From the NCBI GenBank assembly GCA_964221845.1, contig CAXPZW010000007.1:1-64000 (forward strand): 64,000 nucleotides of DNA, in the 5' to 3' direction. Below are positions 19,758-27,346 of the stretch, piece after piece. A program made the translations under genes and the position numbers. The notes beneath the pieces were generated by a model. It searched no databases. It was not told the DNA's origin and saw only the letters and a program-made list of their open reading frames with translations. Source of the DNA: CAXPZW01 sp964221845. Lineage in GTDB: Bacteria; Bacteroidota; Bacteroidia; Flavobacteriales_D; Sanyastnellaceae. The stretch's first letter is position 1. Each line of letters begins with the position of its first letter.

Positions 19758-22447
19758 AGTGGGGTGGTTTCGCCGCCGCTGCCGGGCTTGACCTGCAGCT
19801 CTTCGAGCTCAATGTCTTCCTCCTCGTCGATGAGTTCCAGAAGCGGCTCCTTGAAGGCTTGGGTGGTGATCCAGCGATTGAACGAGAGCAGGAGTGAGGG
19901 CAACACCAACAGGTTGGTGAACATCGCCACAAGCAAGGTCACACTCACCAGGACGCCCAAGGCCTTGGTGCCGTCAAATTCACTCAGTCCAAAGATTCCG
20001 AATCCGAAGAACAGCACGATCGAGGTGTACATCATGCTCACCCCGGTTTCCTTCACGGCGTTCAGCACTGAGATGCGGATGTTCCACGCGTTGTGCTTGA
20101 GCTCTTGGCGGTACTTGGCCAAGAAGTGAATCGTGTCGTCCACCGAGATGCCGAAGGCGATGCTGAACACCAAAATGGTACTCGGCTTGAGCGGAATGCC
20201 AAACCAGCCCATTACCCCGCCGGTAAACAGCAGCGGAATCAAGTTGGGCAACAGCGAAATCAACACCATGCGGCTGCTGCGGAAGAGCATGGCCATGATG
20301 AGCGCAATCACGCAAATGGCGATCACCAAACTGGTCAGCAGGTTCTTGACCATGTAGCGCGTGCCCTCGAGGAACACGATGCTGGTGCCGGTGATGGTGA
20401 TGTCGGTGTGTTGGTTTTGAACCGCGGCACGGAAGACCTCCGGGAACTCCTCTGCGATGGCCGCGGTAAAGACCGCATCTTCATCGCTGTCCAGGTTGGC
20501 TTGGCTGATGATGCCTGCGGCCACCAATTCGTGCTTGATTTTTTTCATGGCCCCCGGCAGGTCTTCGCTGAAGGTGCGGAAGGCGTCAGGACGGGCGCCG
20601 GCGTCGGCGGCCAGCACCTGCTGCATGGCGCTGTCAATTTCGGCGCGGCGCGGGTTGAATATGGAGTCCATGCGCGGGCGCACCTCGTCCAACAGGGCCT
20701 TCATTTCAATGGTGCCGATGTCGGCCACTTGGGCGGTCACGCGGGTAATGCTGCGCGCGGAATCCAAGAAGGTGTTCTCTACCCCGCCGGTCTCGTATTG
20801 GTTCTTGAGGTAGGGGCCAATGAAGCTCTTTTCGTTGCCGCGGATCAGCGCGTACTTGGCCGGGTTGCCGTTGTAGTAGGCCTGCTTGGCAAACTTGGAG
20901 GCGTCCACCATCGAGAGCGAGCGCGAGAAGTACGGGTACTCGGCCAGCATCTTCTGCATCTTTTCTACCCGGCGCAGGAAGTTGTCGCGGGTCACGTAGT
21001 TGGGGCGGTGGGTGTTGATCAGCACCTCAAAGGGCATGACCCCGTTGTACTCGTCCTCGAACCACTCCAAGTCTTGAATCACACGGGCGTCCGAAGGCAA
21101 ATCGCCCACGATGTTTCCGGTGGCTTGCATCAGGGTGATGCCGTAGATGCTCAGGCCCAAAACCACGATGGTGATGCCGTACACCCATTTGCGCGGGCCT
21201 TCCACCACGTTGACCAATTTGTTGACCACCAAGAACACCCACTTGCGGTCCAGGTGACGCACGTGGCGGCGTTTGGGCGCGGGCAAGAAGGAGAAGATGG
21301 CCGGGATGGTGAAGATCGAAATGAAGAACACCGCCAAGATGTTGATGGCGGCCACGACCCCAAACTCACGCAGGATGTCCGATTCGGTGAAAATGAAAGT
21401 GGCAAAACCCAACGCCGTGGTGGTGTTGGTCATGAAGGTGGCGTTGCCGATGCGCTGCACCACGCGGGTGAGGGACTTGGCCTTGTTGCCGTGCTTCTTG
21501 AACTCGCTGTGGTACTTGTTGAGCAGGTAAATGCAATTGGGCACCCCGATCACAATCATCAGTGGAGGGATCAAGCCCATCAACATCGAGATCCGGTACC
21601 CCAACAGGCCAATGGTTCCCAACGAGGTGACCACGCCGATGCCCACCACGAGCATACACACGGCCATCACGCCCAAGTTCCGGAAGAACAAGAACAGCAG
21701 GAATGCGGTCACAAAAGCAGCGAGCAATACAAAGAAGCCCAGCTCCTGCTTCACCAGATTGGTGAGCTCAGTACGGATGTACGGCATGCCCGAAATGTGG
21801 GCTTGGATGCCGGTGTCCTCGCTGAACTGGTCCACCAAGGCCACGATGTCTTCCACGCAGGTGCCGCGGTCTTCGGAGTTGAAAATTTCCCCGTTGACAA
21901 ACACCATCATCAGGGTGGCTGCCGAACTGTCTTGGTAGAGGATGTCTTCGTAAAAGGGCAGGGATTCCAAGCGGGCACGCACGGCGTCCACGGCTTCTTG
22001 GCTCTCGGGCTTGCCGTTGAGCAGGCGCTCAAAGGCAAAGCGCTCCTGGGTGGTGTCCTTGACAATGGTGTAGACGTGGGCCGAGGAGAACACCGAGTCT
22101 ACTGCCGCAAGCTGCACCTGTTGGACTTTGCCACCAATCAGCGAGTCTTTGGTGATGGAGACTTCCTTGAGTGCATCGCCCAAATCGTACCACTGGCGGA
22201 AATTGTCAATGGTGTGCAGTCGCTCGTCGTTGAGGCCAATGAGCAGGACGTTGCCGTCTTCGGAGAATTCTTCGAGGAAGTACTGGTACTCCTGGTAGGT
22301 GGTGTCGGTCTCGGGAAGCAGCCCACCAAATTTGTAGGTCATCTTCACGTTGCGCGACTGGATCGCCATAAATGCGGTCAACAGTCCAACAGCGATGAGG
22401 ACGAAGGTGCGGTTACGCAGAATAAAACTGGCCAGGGAAGCCCACAT
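19754..22447 (-). CDS. RND/MMPL-family exporter
   Basis: I place the start at the ATG 22445-22447, just before the first membrane helix ('MWASLASFILRNRTFVLIAV'); a longer frame to 22657 would run through the hemH promoter. The product is 897 residues with the RND layout: helix 1, a large periplasmic loop (~40-230), five helices, helix 7 with a second loop (~430-660), and five more helices. Each half has the family motif: 'GVPNCIYLLNKYHSE' and 'GISVDDTIHFLAKYRQE'. The closest class is the hydrophobe/lipid exporters (HpnN/MMPL type), not the HAE1 drug pumps. No membrane-fusion or outer-membrane partner lies alongside. It diverges from hemH and converges on the VWA gene. Confidence 0.88.
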   Translation of the reverse strand: MWASLASFILRNRTFVLIAVGLLTAFMAIQSRNVKMTYKFGGLLPETDTTYQEYQYFLEEFSEDGNVLLIGLNDERLHTIDNFRQWYDLGDALKEVSITKDSLIGGKVQQVQLAAVDSVFSSAHVYTIVKDTTQERFAFERLLNGKPESQEAVDAVRARLESLPFYEDILYQDSSAATLMMVFVNGEIFNSEDRGTCVEDIVALVDQFSEDTGIQAHISGMPYIRTELTNLVKQELGFFVLLAAFVTAFLLFLFFRNLGVMAVCMLVVGIGVVTSLGTIGLLGYRISMLMGLIPPLMIVIGVPNCIYLLNKYHSEFKKHGNKAKSLTRVVQRIGNATFMTNTTTALGFATFIFTESDILREFGVVAAINILAVFFISIFTIPAIFSFLPAPKRRHVRHLDRKWVFLVVNKLVNVVEGPRKWVYGITIVVLGLSIYGITLMQATGNIVGDLPSDARVIQDLEWFEDEYNGVMPFEVLINTHRPNYVTRDNFLRRVEKMQKMLAEYPYFSRSLSMVDASKFAKQAYYNGNPAKYALIRGNEKSFIGPYLKNQYETGGVENTFLDSARSITRVTAQVADIGTIEMKALLDEVRPRMDSIFNPRRAEIDSAMQQVLAADAGARPDAFRTFSEDLPGAMKKIKHELVAAGIISQANLDSDEDAVFTAAIAEEFPEVFRAAVQNQHTDITITGTSIVFLEGTRYMVKNLLTSLVIAICVIALIMAMLFRSSRMVLISLLPNLIPLLFTGGVMGWFGIPLKPSTILVFSIAFGISVDDTIHFLAKYRQELKHNAWNIRISVLNAVKETGVSMMYTSIVLFFGFGIFGLSEFDGTKALGVLVSVTLLVAMFTNLLVLPSLLLSFNRWITTQAFKEPLLELIDEEEDIELEELQVKPGSGGETTPL

Positions 22448-22482
22448 GCACGAACAGGAGTTAAAAGCGCAAAGAAAATGAA

Positions 22483-22512
22483 TTTGAGTCTCCCGCAGGC
22501 CTTCTACCTTTG
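22483..22512 (+). promoter_or_regulatory. hemH promoter
   Basis: TTTG (22483-22486), 18 bases, then TACCTTTG (22505-22512): a full Bacteroidota promoter. Transcription would start near 22519, leaving a leader of about 85 bases before the hemH ATG at 22605. Confidence 0.75.
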
Positions 22513-22604
22513 CGGGCTTCAGGCCCAGAACAAAGGCGGTGCCACGCCGGTTCTTTTCTGAGGCGTGAACGCCAAAAAATCGGAACACTTCCCAATCCCC
22601 GGAT

Positions 22605-23615
22605 ATGGCCAAAACGGCAGTGCTGCTCATCAACCTCGGTTCGCCCGACAAACCCACCGTTCCTGCGGTGTACCGCTACCTCACCCAATTCCTGAACGAC
22701 CCGCGCGTGATCGACATTCCCGCGCTTGGACGTTGGATTTTGGTGAACCTGATCATTGTTCCCATCCGCTGCTTCGCGTCCACCAAGATTTACAAGAAGC
22801 TGTGGACCGAAGAAGGCTCACCCCTGATCGTATACGGTCACCGCGTCAAAGAACAGCTTCAAGCCAAGCTCGGCGAAGACGCCGACGTGTACCTGGCCAT
22901 GCGCTACCAGAACCCGTCCATCGCCAGCCAGATCAAGGAGATGGAAAAGCACCTCTACACCAAGATTGTGGTGATTCCTTTGTTTCCACATTATGCGTCA
23001 GCGAGTACCGGTTCTGCGGTCCAAAAGGCCATGGAGGAAATCGCCAAGATGTATGTGATTCCCCAGGTTGAGGTGGTGGATGACTACTACGATCTGCCTG
23101 AACTCATTGAGATTCAAGCCGAAAACGCCCAAATGCTGGACCCGGCTTCGTTCGACCACATCATCATGAGTTACCACGGACTGCCCATGCGCCAGCTGGA
23201 CAAGGTGTACCCCGAAGGCCTGTGCGATCATCACGATTGTGAACACGGCGTGGCCGGCGCCAACCGCTACTGCTACAAGGCCCAGTGCTACACCACCACT
23301 CACCTGATTGCCGAAAAGTTGGGCCTCCAAGAAGGCCAGTACAGCGTAGGTTTCCAGTCCCGTTTGGGCAAAGGCTGGGTGACCCCGTTCACCGACAAAC
23401 TCATTGAAGAGCGCGCCGAAAAAGGCGACAAGCGCCTGCTGGTGTTCTCCCCTGCGTTCGTAGCCGATTGCTTGGAGACCACCATTGAAATCGGAGACGA
23501 GTACCAAGAAGACTTCGAGAAGCTTGGAGGTGAGAAGGTGCAACTCGTGCCCTCGCTCAACGATGACCCACGCTGGGTGGCTGCTTTGGAGCGCATGGTG
23601 CGCGAACGCCTTTAA
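22605..23615 (+). CDS. hemH: Ferrochelatase
   Basis: 336 residues, normal for the enzyme that inserts Fe2+ into protoporphyrin IX as the last step of haem synthesis. The N-terminus 'TAVLLINLGSPDKPTVPAVY' is the classic start. The active-site histidine is in 'IIMSYHGLPMRQL', and the later conserved stretch is 'LLVFSPAFVADCLETTIEIG', which carries the acidic residue opposite it. A Cys-rich segment ('CDHHDCEHGVAGANRYCYKAQC') lies in the middle; similar Cys groups hold a [2Fe-2S] cluster in some ferrochelatases, but here that is only a possibility. It is transcribed from its own promoter and followed by pabB after 32-41 bases. Confidence 0.95.
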   Translation: MAKTAVLLINLGSPDKPTVPAVYRYLTQFLNDPRVIDIPALGRWILVNLIIVPIRCFASTKIYKKLWTEEGSPLIVYGHRVKEQLQAKLGEDADVYLAMRYQNPSIASQIKEMEKHLYTKIVVIPLFPHYASASTGSAVQKAMEEIAKMYVIPQVEVVDDYYDLPELIEIQAENAQMLDPASFDHIIMSYHGLPMRQLDKVYPEGLCDHHDCEHGVAGANRYCYKAQCYTTTHLIAEKLGLQEGQYSVGFQSRLGKGWVTPFTDKLIEERAEKGDKRLLVFSPAFVADCLETTIEIGDEYQEDFEKLGGEKVQLVPSLNDDPRWVAALERMVRERL

Positions 23616-23656
23616 AAAGGTGCAATCCCGGCACGAATGCTGCATTTTTGCTGGAC

Positions 23657-24859
23657 GTGATTCCCTCGCTTGACATCCTGGACGTGCAGGGGCCCTATGC
23701 CGCCCTGCTGCACAGCAACTCCGAAGACGGCCGCACGTTGTTCGCCCTTGGGGCAGAGCATGCCGTGTCTTTGCGTTCGGGCGAAGGCGCGTTTGCCGCG
23801 CTCAAGGCGCTGGTAGACCGGGGCGACTGGGTCTTTACCCTACTTGGCTACGACCTGCGCACCGAGGTGGAACACGTCCCCGACACCAACCCCGAAACCC
23901 TCCAACTGCCAGACCTGGTGGCCTTTGTGCCCCGTGAAGTCTGGGAGTGGTGCGGCGACCGTTGGTGCACCCTCAAGGGTGAGCGGCCCCACCCGCCCAC
24001 CCTCCAAACCCCAACTCCCCCCACCCCCAGCTATACCCTCCACCCGGCCATCTCCCGAGAAACGTACCTGCAGGACGTGCGCCGCATGCTGCAGCACATC
24101 CAACGCGGCGACATTTACGAGGTCAACTACTGCCAAGAATTTGTGGCCGAAGGGGTAGAGGTGGACCCCCTTGCGCTGTACCTCAGCCTGAACCTGCATA
24201 CCCAGGCCCCGTTCAGCGCCCTGCTCACCTGCCCGCAAGGCAGTCTGGTCAGCGGCAGCCCCGAACGGTTCCTGCGCAAAACCGGCGAGCGCATTGTGTC
24301 CCAGCCCATCAAAGGCACGGCCCCCCGTGGTGCTACACCCGAAGAGGACCAAGCCCTGGCCGCCGCCCTGCGCGCCGACCCCAAGGAAATCTCCGAGAAC
24401 GTGATGATCACCGACCTGGTGCGCAACGACCTTTCACGCGTGGCCGATCGCGGTTCGGTGCAGGTGGACGAATTGTGCGGGATTTACTCCTTCCGCACCG
24501 TACACCAGATGATTTCGACGGTGAGCTGCACGGCGCGGGGCGTGCATCCGGTGGACGTGATCCAGGCGTGCTTTCCCATGGGGTCCATGACCGGCGCACC
24601 CAAAGTGCGGGCCATGGAGTTGATCGATCAAGTGGAACACCGCCGCAGAGGGTGGTACTCCGGTGCAGTGGGGTACTTCTCGCCCGATGGGGACTTTGAT
24701 TTGAACGTGGTCATCCGCAGCCTGGCGTACCGCCCGGATGTGCGCACGTTGACCGCAGGCGTGGGCGGCGCCATCACCGCCAAAGCCCTTCCCGAACACG
24801 AATACGACGAGTGCCTGCTCAAGCTGCGTGCCCTCCAACTTGCCGGCGTCCATGCGTGA
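23657..24859 (+). CDS. pabB: Aminodeoxychorismate synthase component I (PabB-like chorismate-binding enzyme)
   Basis: About 400 residues of chorismate-binding fold. No ATG is available near the start. I prefer the GTG at 23657; a TTG at 23648 is the other choice. The C-terminal catalytic part shows 'DIYEVNYCQEF', 'SGSPERFLRK', 'PIKGTAPRG' with K219, 'DLVRNDLSRV', and 'MGSMTGAPKVRAMELID'. A lysine in PIKGT is the PabB signature, whereas anthranilate synthases have PIAGT, so folate (4-amino-4-deoxychorismate) synthesis is favoured over tryptophan. A PabA-type amidotransferase gene is not nearby. It overlaps tilS by 8 bases. Confidence 0.82.
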   Translation: MIPSLDILDVQGPYAALLHSNSEDGRTLFALGAEHAVSLRSGEGAFAALKALVDRGDWVFTLLGYDLRTEVEHVPDTNPETLQLPDLVAFVPREVWEWCGDRWCTLKGERPHPPTLQTPTPPTPSYTLHPAISRETYLQDVRRMLQHIQRGDIYEVNYCQEFVAEGVEVDPLALYLSLNLHTQAPFSALLTCPQGSLVSGSPERFLRKTGERIVSQPIKGTAPRGATPEEDQALAAALRADPKEISENVMITDLVRNDLSRVADRGSVQVDELCGIYSFRTVHQMISTVSCTARGVHPVDVIQACFPMGSMTGAPKVRAMELIDQVEHRRRGWYSGAVGYFSPDGDFDLNVVIRSLAYRPDVRTLTAGVGGAITAKALPEHEYDECLLKLRALQLAGVHA

Positions 24860-26129
24860 CGCGGTGGCCGCCTTGCTGGCCCAACACGGCGTAACGCCCC
24901 CGGCCAAGATGCTGGTGGCTGTTAGCGGCGGCGTGGATTCGGTGGTGTTGGCCCACGTGCTCGGTGCTCTGGGGTTTGACCTGGCCCTGGCGCACGTGAA
25001 TTACGGACTCCGCGGTGCAGATTCCGATGCTGATCAGGCGTTTGTGGAAGCGCTCGGTGCAGCCTGGGACGTTCCCGTGCACGTGAAGCGGGTGGAATTG
25101 GAGCCCGGAGCCAACATCCAGTTGGCGGCGCGTAACACCCGTTACGTATGGTTTGAAGAACTGCAGACCACCCACGGTTTTGATTGGGTGGCCACTGGTC
25201 ACCACGCTCACGACCATTTGGAAACCGTGCTCTTTCGCTTGATGCGCGGCACGGGCAATGCCGGGTTGGTGGGCATCCCTGTGGTGCGCGACCGCATTGT
25301 GCGCCCTTTGCGCAACACGCCCAAGCCCCAAGTCCTCGCCTACGCCAAACAGCACAAACTCACCTGGCGTGAGGATGCGTCCAACGCCTCGGATGCGTAC
25401 ACCCGCAACCGCATCCGCCACCACGTGGTGCCCATCCTCGAGGCGCGTGACCCCGAGGTGGTCCAACATTGGTTGGCTGCTTCTGAGCAAGCGCTTGAAC
25501 AAGAGCGCGCGGTCCAGGCCTTGGCTGACGCTTGGGAATCGGAGTTGGTCGTGTTGCCTGCTGAAGAGCTGTGGCCCCGCAACCCGCTGCTGTGGGAACT
25601 GCTCAAACGCCGCGGCTTTACCTCAGGCCAAAGCGACCAGGTGGTGGGCTTGCGCGCTGCGGATTCCGGAAAGGCTGTGCGCAGCGCGACGCATGTAGCG
25701 GTGCAGCATGGAGGTGTGGTGCATTTGTTGGCCGCGCCTAAAGCAGCACCAGCTTCCATTTCTATTCCAGACTTGGCGGCGCTGCAAAGGGTATTTGACG
25801 TGCAAATGTTTGCCGCAGACGAAGTCCCCAAGGTCTTTTTTGAGCGCAATGCCTTTTTTGTGGCAGATCCCGATGCGATGGAGTTCCCTTTGGTTCTGCG
25901 CCGCTGGGAAAAAGGGGACCGCATTGCTCCCCTGGGCATGCAAGGCACCAAATTGCTGAGCGATGTGTTTGGACAGGCCAAGGTGCCTGTATATGCGCGT
26001 GGGCACGTACCTGTGTTGGCGGGAATTCAAGGCGTGCTCTGGGTTGCCGGGCATGCGCGCTCGCGTCACGCGTTGTTGGAGGCCGACACTTCTAAGGCGC
26101 TGGTTGTCAATCTGCGTCCGATGGTCTGA
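24852..26129 (+). CDS. tilS: tRNA(Ile)-lysidine synthase
   Basis: TilS adds lysine to C34 of the tRNA-Ile CAU anticodon so that it reads AUA. I chose the ATG at 24852, which gives 425 residues and overlaps the pabB stop; a GTG at 24828 is also possible. The PP-loop ATP site 'LVAVSGGVDSVVLAHVLGAL' is near the N-terminus. The family motifs 'LALAHVNYGLRG', 'TGHHAHDHLETVLFRLMRG' and 'RNRIRHHVVPIL' follow. The C-terminal tRNA-binding domain ends with 'RWEKGDRIAPLGMQGTKLLS' and 'VLWVAGHARSRHALLE'. Full length. Probably translated in coupling with pabB. Confidence 0.95.
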   Translation: MRDAVAALLAQHGVTPPAKMLVAVSGGVDSVVLAHVLGALGFDLALAHVNYGLRGADSDADQAFVEALGAAWDVPVHVKRVELEPGANIQLAARNTRYVWFEELQTTHGFDWVATGHHAHDHLETVLFRLMRGTGNAGLVGIPVVRDRIVRPLRNTPKPQVLAYAKQHKLTWREDASNASDAYTRNRIRHHVVPILEARDPEVVQHWLAASEQALEQERAVQALADAWESELVVLPAEELWPRNPLLWELLKRRGFTSGQSDQVVGLRAADSGKAVRSATHVAVQHGGVVHLLAAPKAAPASISIPDLAALQRVFDVQMFAADEVPKVFFERNAFFVADPDAMEFPLVLRRWEKGDRIAPLGMQGTKLLSDVFGQAKVPVYARGHVPVLAGIQGVLWVAGHARSRHALLEADTSKALVVNLRPMV

Positions 26130-26209
26130 CTGTTCTGAAACCTTCTTGGCACACTTCTCGTTTCTGTTAGTGCAAAACAATTAAACGGATGACATTCTTG
26201 ACGTGCTCT

Positions 26210-26485
26210 ATGACCGACCTGCCTAAACAGGTGGAGGCGATTCAATTCGCCAAGGAAGATGTGCTGCCGACGGTGCACGATCGCATGAAGCGACTGGCTT
26301 GTTTGATGAAAGCCATTTCACTGGAAGGCATGTCCTCCAGCCCCGTAACCCTTTGGATTCAAGGAGAAGCGCTGTGTTTGCGTGTGACCTCCCGCGTGAT
26401 TGCCGCAAGCAACCACCAGATCATTCTGGAAAACGGTTTGCGCTTGCCCATCAAAACCATCCACAAGGTGACCTTCAACCGCTAG
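26210..26485 (+). CDS. Small hypothetical protein
   Basis: About 91 residues if it starts at the ATG 26210; an ATG at 26189 would add seven. There is no signal peptide or membrane helix. The first half is probably helical ('KQVEAIQFAKEDVLPTVHDR') and the second half alternates hydrophobic residues as in beta strands ('SPVTLWIQGEALCLRVTSRV'). I do not recognise a family. It lies 80 bases after tilS and 57 before the queuosine transporter, all on the plus strand. Codon use fits the genome, so I think it is a real gene, but the support is only coding character and position. Confidence 0.5.
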   Translation: MTDLPKQVEAIQFAKEDVLPTVHDRMKRLACLMKAISLEGMSSSPVTLWIQGEALCLRVTSRVIAASNHQIILENGLRLPIKTIHKVTFNR

Positions 26486-26542
26486 GCGCGAGGCTTTTGT
26501 GACCCCGGTGCGTGCAGGTTCTATACCTTCGCGCCGACCGGC

Positions 26543-27256
26543 ATGGCATTTACCACTTCACTTTCTTCTGAAAAAGACCGGCAACAGGCTTTTCTGTTGT
26601 TCCTGATCCTGGCGGCTGTATTTGTATCAGCACTGGTGACCTGCAACCTCATTTTCCGCAAGTTCTTCCTTTGGGAGCCTTTTGGAGAAGGAGGTTTTTC
26701 GTTTGAACAAAGCGTGGGCTTGCTCCCGTACCCCATCACGTTTTTAGTCACCGACATCATTTCTGAAGTCTTTGGGCGCAAGCGCGCCAACCAAGTGGTG
26801 GTGGCAGGACTTATTGCCTCGGTGTTTGTGCTGCTGTTTGTGTACATGGGCATGGCAGCGGATGCCGCCGGCTGGTCCGAAGTCCAAAACGCGGATTACG
26901 AAAAAGTCTTTGGGGTGACTGTGGTAGGCATTGGAGCTTCCATGGCCGCATACCTGATCGCCCAATCGCTGGATGTGCGGATATTCCATTTTTGGAAGAC
27001 GCGCACCGGTGGACGCAAGCTGTGGCTGCGCAACAATTTGAGTACGATTCCATCCCAAGTCATCGACACCTCGGTGGTGCTTTTGTTGCTCTGCGCGGCA
27101 GGGGATATCGCTTGGGGAAACTTTGGTGTTCTGTTTCTAAACGGGGTGCTGTTCAAGGCGTTGGTGGCTTTGCTGGACACCCCGCTGGTGTATCTTTGCA
27201 CCTTCGCCATTCGCAAGCACTTTGGGTTGGAATGGGGCCAAGAAATCGCACTGTGA
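26543..27256 (+). CDS. Queuosine precursor transporter (YhhQ/QueT-like)
   Basis: 237 residues with six or seven membrane helices, belonging to the YhhQ/VUT-1 family that imports queuine precursors (preQ0/preQ1) for tRNA modification. The family signature 'YPITFLVTDIISEVFGRKRA' lies at ~61-82. The later segment 'WLRNNLSTIPSQVIDTSVVL' matches the conserved 'R...S...Q..D' helix. Full length. It follows tilS (another tRNA-modification gene) and the small hypothetical gene on the same strand. A degenerate promoter-like TACCTTCG is present at 26524-26531, but its spacing to the upstream TTTG is too long, so its own promoter is uncertain. Confidence 0.9.
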   Translation: MAFTTSLSSEKDRQQAFLLFLILAAVFVSALVTCNLIFRKFFLWEPFGEGGFSFEQSVGLLPYPITFLVTDIISEVFGRKRANQVVVAGLIASVFVLLFVYMGMAADAAGWSEVQNADYEKVFGVTVVGIGASMAAYLIAQSLDVRIFHFWKTRTGGRKLWLRNNLSTIPSQVIDTSVVLLLLCAAGDIAWGNFGVLFLNGVLFKALVALLDTPLVYLCTFAIRKHFGLEWGQEIAL

Positions 27257-27315
27257 TGGCCGTAGAAATCCAAGCAACAGAAAAAGTCAAAGCCCATTAA
27301 ACAAGGCTTTAGAGA

Positions 27316-27323
27316 TAAATTTG
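27316..27323 (+). promoter_or_regulatory. dsbD -7 promoter element
   Basis: TAAATTTG, a perfect TAnnTTTG, 23 bases before the dsbD ATG at 27347. The -33 region has no clear TTTG. Confidence 0.55.
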
Positions 27324-27346
27324 CCGTTCCCGCAACGAACATTGAT

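Noticed and set aside
20093..22561. An 822-codon open frame on the plus strand
   Set aside because: It is opposite the RND exporter, with a composition dominated by His, Gly, Gln and Val and no recognisable domain. A shadow of GC-rich codons.
22447..22657. An extended N-terminus for the RND exporter
   Set aside because: The extra 70 residues would be read antisense across the hemH promoter and leader and lack a signal or helix; the ATG at 22447 precedes the first membrane helix.
23602..23614. CCTTT-AA-AAAGG at the end of hemH as a terminator
   Set aside because: It is only a short AT-rich palindrome within the last codons, without a GC stem or following T-run.
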